Under the pieces are notes generated by a model. It had not been told where the DNA came from and did no database searches. It saw only the letters and a program-made list of their open reading frames with translations. The position numbers and the translations under genes are program-made. This document shows positions 25,901 to 35,000 of a stretch of 64,000 nt of DNA, piece by piece. The first letter of the stretch is position 1. Every line of letters begins with the position of its first letter. Origin of the DNA: an uncultured bacterium (GTDB taxonomy: Bacteria; Bacillota; Clostridia; UBA1381); NCBI GenBank assembly GCA_905215805.1, contig CAJMRL010000008.1, forward strand, positions 1-64,000. Direction: 5' to 3'.

Positions 25901-26384
25901 TTACGACGCGAAGCCTGTATTCTATCGTCTCCTGCGGCTTTGCCGATTTTGACATCACATGCGCATGAGCATATATACCCTTTCCCTTGAGCGCCTTCAA
26001 ATGCCTTACCGGGCGGTTTATCTCAAGGCTGCGCATAAACCTCCATTTAGCCGGCATAGAAGAGATAAGGTCGAATTGGCAAAGAGGAGCTGTGACCTTC
26101 ACTATCCCGTTGCCGCATACCGTTGTGCGCCATGTATAATAGTCAACGATCTCCTCAGCGTTGACCTCTCCGAAATCCAAAAGCCCCGCACGCACAACGA
26201 TCTCCTCCGTACCGTGTACCTCCGTTTCAAAGGAGAAGCCGTACCAGCCGTACAAGTCAGCGGTATAATCATTATTGGGGATAAGCCCCGTATCATACCA
26301 ATTGTTCTTATCGGGAGTCTTGGGGAAAATATATGTATTTTTATCCCTGTCCCATAAGTCCATATCTATAATAAATTCCGACAT
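22971..26384 (-). CDS. Heparinase II/III-like polysaccharide lyase, cytoplasmic
   Basis: The 1137-residue protein has a beta-rich N-terminal region (about 1-230), an alpha/alpha toroid (about 250-640) and the heparinase II/III C-terminal domain, with YGSHGGAHGHYDRCALNAVSRFGKALF-type catalytic His region around residues 640-665 (key residues: GAHGHYD) and INHNMVTVD around 700. PL12/15/17/21 lyases share this fold and cleave uronic-acid polysaccharides by beta-elimination, leaving an unsaturated sugar. There is no signal peptide, so it should act inside the cell on imported oligosaccharides, like exolytic members. First gene of an operon (promoter 26424-26452) with the GH42-like, paralogue A and GH43-type genes. 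Substrate is not readable from sequence. Confidence 0.82.
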   Translation of the reverse strand: MSEFIIDMDLWDRDKNTYIFPKTPDKNNWYDTGLIPNNDYTADLYGWYGFSFETEVHGTEEIVVRAGLLDFGEVNAEEIVDYYTWRTTVCGNGIVKVTAPLCQFDLISSMPAKWRFMRSLEINRPVRHLKALKGKGIYAHAHVMSKSAKPQETIEYRLRVVNCLDIKQAVTFSFEKTGYEVLSPYITEKELILEPFEEKECSMKVVMSERIVEGGFEKHRLNVIPNGDGAQGQTLEFYSVRYLPHPYITNTEKGWDEVKEKAKNYEWAGKLADMYIQRAEEWEVPEAGWVNNGMFETVNAHKCYNSAIAWKLTGRREFAEKSAEFLKRLSDRENGYPKRRKACSQQLVHEGEFFKSCAMAYDLIHDEDVISPELHEDIHYTFRLFVDFLDWALSDGGISNWSLAEIAGALYCSMDLQDRERIERFVFGKGGAMDHLRAGVYSDGWWCECTIGYNQMAAGLFSEYTVALRPWGINIANWWVPAQYSNKVHFRNQHADGLCWDIYGENKRNYRSIEDLWDSLVAMANYRSVVQGVNDSAEEIFQGASPVAFDSRYDIAYAIYKKPEYARIIRNGGENTFRDLFHGAAELPDVESDAHRKSYYFDNGGISLLRSAAEGRDDSEQFEISLKYGSHGGAHGHYDRCALNAVSRFGKALFNPENVWYSYGNFMYKFFVQNSINHNMVTVDLKLQDPQEGRQVLFHTGKLFQASAVENCAPWSNPPYGGWRVMNNEGSFENRTWIEGRYVPIPENPPPYTKRTDFTEPVMQRRLAVLTDDYVVCFDYIKGEKEHDYDCIYHLPGLKGIENGSLSALEHTEQLVTDPLSSAQFITDVDRYSAKGITKLSFMYEYDEAVAAKAPWLQTPFRSGHNIPGKLNTDLYFVSGEDIELYVGCDPEYYPVSKRLFYSVEADGETVVEGKFGAWILGRDHIETDISGKKELKLHVRCEDGRIDHSITKETVRTIFWGDPYFVTENGERVYLADMEYTTDNIDNGNGAGVDYAGGPVKIQAKEYKRAVPGDVCDKSREGVITIDISGLNAVSFVSDIGGDYPVGDESRRRRFISQRTHAAGARFISILEPYMDKKMIKDISFESYDRIRVDLNDGRSQVIEIAGLESGEASVRVEEYEQDKLIRKEEGKGIEQ

Positions 26385-26423
26385 TTTTCAATCCTCCGTT
26401 AATATATCATTATAGTCACTTTA

Positions 26424-26452
26424 ATTATATAACACCCTTGTGATATCGTCAA
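26424..26452 (-). promoter_or_regulatory. Promoter of the heparinase-like operon
   Basis: TTGACG (26447-26452), 17-base spacer, TATAAT (26424-26429) on the minus strand, 40 bases before the start. Confidence 0.8.
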
Positions 26453-26480
26453 CTTTGATACTTAACGATTGTAAAAAAAC

Positions 26481-26523
26481 GAACAAAAAAAACGCGGCAT
26501 GTCATGTTTTAACATACCGCGTT
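26481..26523 (-). terminator. Terminator of the surface-protein operon
   Basis: AACGCGG(T/C)ATGT type stem with a nine-base loop and an eight-base T-run on the minus strand, 20 bases after the 829-residue gene. Confidence 0.88.
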
Positions 26524-26543
26524 ACGGAGGTTTTATATATTAT

Positions 26544-29027
26544 TTAATTTCTTACTATAAGAATATCCTGTACCTTTCCCTGATACTCATGAACATATAC
26601 ATTATCGTTTACCGAAATCTCATTTTTAGTCGAAACCGTTACCTCACCTGCGTCATAAAGGTAGGTGGTCACGGAGCCCAAAACATGAGGAGACTTTGAC
26701 AATCTTGTATCATCGCCGTCATCGTCAACCATTATCAGCTCACTGCTTCTGTTCACAACCGGTCCGCAGCTTGCCCACAGATCCGGGAACACAGCCGTGC
26801 CGCCCTCCCAGTAGGTATTGGGAGTATCCGTTCCTCCTGCAATGCTGAGCTCATTTGTCTGCGCCCTGTAGAGCAGCTGTACAACATTGATCTCTCCCTT
26901 TGCATTTGTTCCGTACTGGATAACATCTCCTGCCTTGAGGTTTCTCACCTGGATATTTCCTCTGTTATCGTTCATATTCTCATTCGCAAGCGCCAAAGAC
27001 ACCTTCGAGCCCTGCTGATAGCCCTCGACTATTATTGCCTGGTCTCCGTCGTCATTAACGCCGTTCAAAATTTCCGTAACGATAAGCGGTCTCTTATTGC
27101 GCATATTCTCCGGCTCTATCAGATTTTCCTTGAGCACTATAGCCGAAGCATACATAAACTCGTCAATATCGTAAACTGAGATATTGTAAATATAGCTGTT
27201 AGTCAGATATGAAGCATTTTTAACCGCATATCCGTCCCTTTCGCCGTCATACGGCACAAGGAATATCGGAGTAGTCGAATCTATAAGGTATTTCGAGTTA
27301 AAGCACAGATTATTCTTTCTGTATTTCCCGGTACCGGAATAATTGAGCGTGAACTTATCCGGCTCTTCCTCGTCAACTCCTATATAATTGCTGTCCGCCG
27401 TCTGCATTCTTGTTATGACATTTTCCGAATTTATCTCATATGTTATAAGCTGCTCACAGCCGTTTATTGCACCAAGAAGGTTGTATACCTCCTTCGCGGT
27501 CCTCTTGCTGTCATTATAGCTTATGGTATCTCTTACCTTGAAGGTCGTGATATTACCCTCCGCGGTAAGTATCTTCGCTTCAAAATCGCTGCTTCCGTCA
27601 GCATTTGAGTAATAGCTTATAAGATATCCGTATTTCGAGGTCTGAGCCTTAAGCGCTTCACAGCGAACCACCTTGCCGAGCTTGTCAAAATAGAAGGTAC
27701 CGCTTCGTCCGTTTTTGAGCTGAGCGCCCGCATATGCCGGAGAGATGCTGTACTCTGTTCCGCCTATTACAACGCTTCCGCTGCTGTAGGAGGTTATCTC
27801 TCCCGAAACAGAGCCTGTAAGTATATCTATAGATATTATCCTTCCGTCCTCGCTTATTGCAGCGGCAAGCACCTGTCCCGCGGCTATATCGGAGACCGAA
27901 GCAGCCGCACCGTCTTTATATATATTGAATACGTCATAATGATTCTCATCAACGTCCAATGTCTGCTGAGATTCATAATCATTCACCGTCAAAGCATCGG
28001 AGGAAAAGCTTCCTACCAAATAATATGAGTAGTCCTTTATAACAACTACATCATATGCGTTGGAGTTGTCGTTATCTATCAAGGTTATCTCACTTGTGAG
28101 CGACTGAACCGCCTCGATAGTCATGCTGTCGGAACGGCGGCCGTTATAAATTATCTCCGCATCGCCCGATATCTGAGCCGTCTTTCTTGAGCCGGAGCTT
28201 GCCTCATAGGTTATGCTTGTATTCGAAGCTGAGGTCACGTCACAGCCGTAAATAACCTCCATTTTTGTTTTTGAATTATCGACCTCAATCCATTTTAAAA
28301 TATACTCGCCGGACTGCTTGTCGTTTTTGTAATAAAACTTCACATATCTTCCTATCATAGACTGTGCCGTAGTCGTTCCGGCGTTATATACAGTATCGCC
28401 TATCATGACATTTTTGCCTGACAGCGCGTCATAGCCGTAAATCCCCGTTTCATTTGTAGCCGTAACGATGCCTCTTCCCTCGTATACGTTAAGCATCGAC
28501 TCCATTATGGTTTCATCTCCCAAACGAACGCCGCTGTTATCATATTCAACAACATTCATATTTATGAGATTATTAAGCATAACGGCCGCCGCTTCCAAAG
28601 TTATGGGGTCGTTTTCCGAAGAATAGGTCACGCCGTTCAAAAGTCCGCTTGCCTTTGCGTATTCATGTGCGGTGCTGTTTGAGGCGCTTATGACCCTGTC
28701 ATAATCCGAAGCGCCAAAAATTATCTTCTCCGCCTGTAAATAGGTTATATTTGAATCGGGGTCAATGCCCTGATTTCTTACAAAGCTTTCCGCATTGCCC
28801 ACGTCCGAGCCTACAGCGGCATAAGCATACTTTGCAAAATCCGACGCCTTGACAGCAGCGCCCGCCTCATAATTATCCGGATATCCCGGCACGATGCCGA
28901 GGGCAGCCATAAGGCTGACCTCCAGCTCGTGATTTATTCCCAGCGCCGCCTGCGCGCCTGTTACAGGTATAAGCATACTTACAAGCACAGCCAGCGTCAG
29001 TATTATACTCAACATTCTTTTCTTCAT
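26544..29027 (-). CDS. Large secreted protein with degenerate SLH-like N-terminus
   Basis: About 827 residues: signal peptide (to about 29, AQA), then three weak SLH-like repeats (about 30-195; LMAALGIVPGYPDNYEAGAAVKASDFAKYA, key PGYPD and ASDFAKY), and a long beta-rich remainder rich in Asp, Asn, Ser and Tyr with no catalytic motif I recognise. An S-layer-like or scaffold role is inferred. The upstream giant gene ends two bases before its ATG (29027); an in-frame TTG at 29031-29033 would overlap that stop, but the ATG has better spacing to AGGAGGAG. The pair is therefore tightly coupled and probably made in fixed ratio. Confidence 0.7.
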   Translation of the reverse strand: MKKRMLSIILTLAVLVSMLIPVTGAQAALGINHELEVSLMAALGIVPGYPDNYEAGAAVKASDFAKYAYAAVGSDVGNAESFVRNQGIDPDSNITYLQAEKIIFGASDYDRVISASNSTAHEYAKASGLLNGVTYSSENDPITLEAAAVMLNNLINMNVVEYDNSGVRLGDETIMESMLNVYEGRGIVTATNETGIYGYDALSGKNVMIGDTVYNAGTTTAQSMIGRYVKFYYKNDKQSGEYILKWIEVDNSKTKMEVIYGCDVTSASNTSITYEASSGSRKTAQISGDAEIIYNGRRSDSMTIEAVQSLTSEITLIDNDNSNAYDVVVIKDYSYYLVGSFSSDALTVNDYESQQTLDVDENHYDVFNIYKDGAAASVSDIAAGQVLAAAISEDGRIISIDILTGSVSGEITSYSSGSVVIGGTEYSISPAYAGAQLKNGRSGTFYFDKLGKVVRCEALKAQTSKYGYLISYYSNADGSSDFEAKILTAEGNITTFKVRDTISYNDSKRTAKEVYNLLGAINGCEQLITYEINSENVITRMQTADSNYIGVDEEEPDKFTLNYSGTGKYRKNNLCFNSKYLIDSTTPIFLVPYDGERDGYAVKNASYLTNSYIYNISVYDIDEFMYASAIVLKENLIEPENMRNKRPLIVTEILNGVNDDGDQAIIVEGYQQGSKVSLALANENMNDNRGNIQVRNLKAGDVIQYGTNAKGEINVVQLLYRAQTNELSIAGGTDTPNTYWEGGTAVFPDLWASCGPVVNRSSELIMVDDDGDDTRLSKSPHVLGSVTTYLYDAGEVTVSTKNEISVNDNVYVHEYQGKVQDILIVRN

Positions 29028-29029
29028 TA

Positions 29030-32000
29030 TCAATTCTCTCCTCCTGCAACACGGTACAGCATTACCGTCGCCTGCGCACGGGTAGCGTTTGACATAGGCG
29101 AGAAGCTTCCGTCTTCAAAGCCGTTTATAATTCCCGCCTTAGACATAGCCTTTACCGCGTCTAAAGCATAATCCGAAATTGCCGCCTCATCGGTAAATAT
29201 AAGCTCCGCACCGTTGGATAGGCTTATATTTGCCGCCTTCGCCGCACGGTCTATCATAACAGCCATATCCTGACGCGTAATATTTGCATCCGGAGCAAAC
29301 TCAGTCTCAGAAACGCCTGTTACTATGCCGTTCTTGACTGCCGCTGCTACCGAGCTGTAATACCATGCGTCCTCCGGAACATCGGCAAACGAGCACTCTG
29401 CATCCGCAGTGTCTATTCTTCCGGCATACTCAAGCATACCGATAAGCATCTTTACAAATTCCGCTCTTGTGATACTGTCGTTCGGGAAGAATTTTCCTTC
29501 CTCTCTGCCGTTTACTATATCTACCGCACTCATAGCAACTATAGCCTTCTGCGCCCAAGTCACATCGGCAATATCCGAGAAGCCGCCGATATTTTCCATG
29601 CCCTGAGTAAAGTATGACACGTCCGGCTGAGGTATGAGCGAATCATTGGTTACTGTAACCGTTTCTTCGTCTGTTCCCGTACCGCCTGTGCCGAAATTGC
29701 CCATAGCGTTATTGCCTGTTCCTGTTGATGAGCCGCTCAATGACGAGCCTGTGCCGCCGGAGCCTCCCGGTACTCCGCCGCCGCCGCCTCCGGAACCGCC
29801 GGAGCCTGTGTTTGCGGATGTATTTGAAAGAGTCACGCGCTTCTGAGCGCTCATTCCGTTATATTCGGCTTGTATTGTAATAGTCTGTACAGTTGCTCCC
29901 CTTGAAACAGTGAGCACTCCGTTTTCTATAGAAACTCCGCTTCCCGTATTTGTCACGCTCCATTGAGCAGAAGAAGCGTCGATCTTTTGACCAAGCTGGT
30001 TAAGCAGCGAATATGTCACTGTTGACGAACCGCTCTTTGGTATAGTAACTCTGCTTGAGCCGCTTATAGAAAGTGAGGTCGCATCCTCAAGAGTTTTTAC
30101 CGTCTTTGATGCCGAAAGACCGTTATATTCGGCGCTTATTATTATTTCTTGATTTCCCTTTGCCGAAGCTGAGACATTGAGTATTCCGGTCTGTTCATCG
30201 AATGAAACTCCGTCCGGACACTGCGCGCTCATACGAATATCAAGCGTATCATTTTCAGCTCCGTTTTCATCATAAACAACTACCTTATACTGGTTCTCAC
30301 TCGGAATAGTGACTGTATCCGCACCGCTTATCGCAATACTGTTGGGAGCCGCGGTACTTGCAGTGAAGCTTGCATCTGCAAACCATGCCTTGCCCTGTCC
30401 GTCTATGCAAAGGCTCATCACCGCATATGAAGCGTTGAGCGGAGCGGTTGAAGTTCCCGTAAGAGTGCTCCATTCGCTTCCGGTATCTGTTACATATTCC
30501 GACTTGTCTTGTGAGAGAGTTCTTCCCTGCTCATCATAGTAGGTTATCATAACATACGCGCCCTTGTTCGCGTTAAAGGTCTGTACCTGTGTGCTGTAGC
30601 TGTAGGTCTGACCTGAAGTTATGCCGGTTATTGTATCGCTGTCCCACTTCTCGCCGTAGGTTCTCGAAACGTCCATATCCTCCTCGCCGTATCCGGCTAT
30701 CAAAAGCGACGGCGAACCGTTATATGTGGTATTTATATCCATACCGGCCTGCTTTGTGATCTCGAGATCATCAAACCATACCGTTCCGTTCTGGTTATTT
30801 GCTCCTCCGCGGTAGCGCAGATCGATCCTGAGCCTTGCCGCAAGAGCATTGGCGTAGATAGAGCCGGAAAGCTTTACCCAGTCCGAGGTATTATTTCCGT
30901 AGCTGTCGCCCTGCGGATAGAATACAAGAAGGTTCTTATTTTCCTCTATTGTAGAGCCGTTTGAATCATAGAATATCAATGAAGCGAACACATTGGAATC
31001 CTGTGAAACATGATCCGTCTTTACCCATACCGATACATTGTAAAGATTTCCTCCGGAAATAGCTACATTCTGAGATATCTGCATTGAGCCTTGAGCCCTG
31101 TCGGCGTTAAATATCCTTGCCGAGCCGCCGCTGTTTCCCGTATGGTCAACCTCGTTATCCCATGTAAATACCGGAGAGGTATCTGATACAGTATAGGTAG
31201 TGGAATTTGTTTTCCAGCCGGATATTCCCGAATCGAACGAGCCGTTCGCGGTCGAAACCTCTCTGCCGCTGTTGGTCCAGTTATTTGGGAGAAGAGTTTC
31301 CGTATCATAATCCGAGAAATCTCCGTTTACAAGCTCTACTGAGCCGCCCTGCTCCGACTGCTTGACTATTGTAACAATCTTTTCGGCATATGCTTCGCCG
31401 TTTTCCTGTGCCTGTGCTCTTATGGTTATCGTTCCCGCCTCAGCGTTGTCCGACACTATAAGCGCACCGTTGCTCATTATTTCTATTCCTTCATAATCCT
31501 TATCGAGCGACCATACAACATTTCCGCTGTAGTCATTATTGTACTGGTCTGTTATTCTTGCCGTATACTGATATCTGTTTGCCGTTGCGCCCGAAGCCGG
31601 AACAACCGCCATATCATTTCCGCCGGTTATGGTAACATATGTAGCGACTGATGCAGTCGTTTCGGTAAATATCACATTATCATACCATATGCTTCCCGAA
31701 CCCGTGCCGTTTGCAAGCTTTACATATGCGTAAGCCGCATTTTCCGGAGCCGTTATGTTTCCGGACTTTTCCGCCCATGTATTTGTATAAGCCGATTCAA
31801 TATTTTCATTGGAAAGCTCATTTCCCTGAGCATCGCAGAAAGATATCGTAACCGCACCGGAAGCCGACGCCTCCGACATTGACGAGAGCTTATATGTATA
31901 ATTTCTGCCCGGAATGACCGCTATTCTATCCGACGTCCAGCTCATTGCGCCCGTCACCTTAAGCACATTGTTTCCGTCAACGGCGGTTTTTGAGGTGTCT

Positions 32001-35000
32001 ATTCCCTGCGGAGCCATTCTGAAGTTGTGGTAATAAATACTTCCCTCAGAGCCTGTAAGTCCCCAGTTTATTCTTAAACGGTCAATATTCTGCGGGATAG
32101 TTATCTGCTTTCTCAAGGTATCATATCCGTTTGTGGTATATGCTGTCGAAGCCGAGCCGTCCTTGATATACCAGTTATCGGAGAACTGGTTTGACCTTCC
32201 CGTTGTTCCCTGGAAGCCCTCATAACCAACATACGGTCCGACAAGTGACGATGGATTAAGCTGATAGAATTCCTCAAGATGGTAATCCTGTGATATCCAG
32301 TATGTCACTCCGGTCGTAACACGAAGATCCGGTCCGCCGTCGGTACTGTTGTTGGCGGCGTTGCTGGTATATATCTTTCCTTCGTAATCCTTGTCTATTC
32401 CATGCGCTCCTGTGAGCTTTACTGTTTTCTTGCCGTATAAGCCGGTCGGGTCTTCTGCGCTGTGAGAGCCGCTGAGGTATCCGTCGATATCGTTTGATTT
32501 CTGGATATTTGCAAGCATCGTTTCCGAAGCCTGATCCATCTGATAGCGAACAACGCCGTTATGCGCATCGTCTATAGCCGGATCATATGACGTCCAGTTC
32601 TTCGGATACATCGCATCGTCGGTGTTCTCAAAAGAGCCGTTCATAAGCTGTGATGTAAGAGCCGCGATCGTTATATCCTTCTCCGCATAAACGATACTGT
32701 TCTCGCTTGAAGCCGCCCTTACGGTAACTACTCCCGCCTTTGCGTCCTTGGTTACCGAAAGCATGCCGTCGCCGCTTATGCTTACTCCGTCCGCCGATGC
32801 GGATACATTTCCGTTTTCGTCTGTAAATTTACTTATTGACCATATTATATTTTCATCGCTCGTATCGTCAAACGGATTATAATGCACTGCTTTGAGCTGC
32901 GTTGTGTTCGCGCCGTCATGCGCCGGTATCGGAAGGGTATCAACCTCCGATGAAATTACGACTGTTTCCTCGCCGTAATCCACCACGATTGCCGGATACA
33001 GCTCACCTAAATTTCCCTCAAGCTCCGGGAATTTAGTTATAAGCGTACTGTAATTTGCATATGTAGTGTCTATATCCTTTGAGAATACCGTATTTGCTGT
33101 CGTTCCGTTATAATTTGCCATAAGCAGGAAGCTTATCTCATTCTTATCCGGATTCTCGCTTATCCATTTTGTGATATAATCCTTTATGTCAAGAGTTGTC
33201 TGCCAGTCTGAGAGGCTTTCGTTATCGCCGCGCTCGCCGTCATATATTCTCTTTCCTTTTGTCATTCGGTTAAGAGTAAACGCGCCCTCTTCATCATTTG
33301 AAACGATGACCGTATCGGAATTTATCGCTTCATTTATAATTTCTTCCTTGTTTGCGAATGAATTCAGAGTTGAATTACTTTCGTCCCAATCGTTGGAAAG
33401 CTCCTTTAAAACAAGATTTCCATCATTTGAAACAGAGGTCGTAAAGCGTATACTTATTGAATTTATAGGATAATCCTCTTCTATAGCTTCTCTGAGAGTG
33501 CTTATATCAAACTTAAGTCCGCCTGAGAAGCCTCTGTCCGAATTTTCAAGGTTTCTTATTTCTATATCCGGACCGCTAACATTTTTAGTATCCGTATTAT
33601 TCATGCGGAAAAGCACATCGGCTGTCGGATACAGCTTCGACGGATACTGCGAAACTACAAGCTCTACATCTATTGAAGCCGAAGCGTTTGCATTCACTGC
33701 GGATTTTGCCGTAACGGTAAATACTGAGCTTGCCGCGTCCTCTCCTATTGTGAGCTTTCCGTTATCAATGGAAATTCCGTCAATCATATCTCCCGAGACT
33801 GACCAGTCTATAACCGCGTCCTCCATCTCCATACCGAACTGGTCCAATACCTGAGCCGTATAGTCCACCTCGTACGGAAGCTGTGACGTAAGCAATGAAA
33901 GCGACCTTTCGCCCGAAATATTTACCTGTGTCGGAACAGAGGTCTCGCGCTTTTCAACCGTAATGGTCTTTGTTGCTTCAAGCTTTATTCCCGCCTCGTC
34001 CTCATATTCAGCCTTTAAAGTTATTGTATGCTCTCCTATCGGAAGCTCCTGCTTTGCGGTCATAATGCTGCTTGCTCCGCTCGGAGATTTCATTGAAATA
34101 TAATCAGAACCGCTTACCGACCATGAAATATAGTCGCTGTTAAGCGTCATTTCCGTTCCTATATCGCTTATAAGAACAGCCTTGTAAGCGTCTGCGCTTG
34201 TCTCATAATCCGAAGCGGTATCGCCTCTGATTATCCACTTGTCCTCACCGTCAATTCTCAGCTCTGTCGGTGTAAGTACCTTTTCATTAACGACCGCGTA
34301 ATCTATCGTAGCACGGCATTTTGTAGCGGCTGTATATACGAACAGAGCCACCTTGCCGAGCTTTTCATCTGTTTTAAGAGGAACAGAACCTAATCCAAGC
34401 TTCGCATTTCCTCCCGGGAATACTGCATAATCCGCGCTGTCCACGCTTATTCCCGTTCCTGTAACGGTATAAAGCGCACCAAGCCACTGATGTCCCACCG
34501 AAGCTCCTGCCGAAGGTTCGGTAAGTCCCTCTATTACCGCAAGCTGATTAGCGCTGCTTCTTATAGCAGAGCTGTTATTGCTTACATAATTATCGTCTAT
34601 AACAGAGCCGTCCGCCGGAAGATAACCTATCCTTACCTGCGGCATCACTGTTCCGTCATCGCTTCCTACCAAGCCGAGACGAAGGTCTATGCTGTCTATA
34701 TTTTCATATTCATATGTACCGATATACCATACGCCCGTTCCGTTTGAATATGCAACGTCACGTTTTGAGCCGTTCGCATCAGCGGTGATAGACTGTGTGC
34801 TTGCAGTACCCGCCTTCGGCTGATCCTTTATAACTATTGCGTTTTCAGGATAGCCTGACGGCTGTGAGGTCGGCTGTGAAGTCGGCTGATCCGTAGGCTG
34901 ACCCGGCGCCGGAGTAGGCGTTGAAGTCGGTTCAGGCAGCGGTTCTCCGTCATAATATACCTCTATTTCACCGCATTTTGTGCTTGAGCCGTTTCCGTCA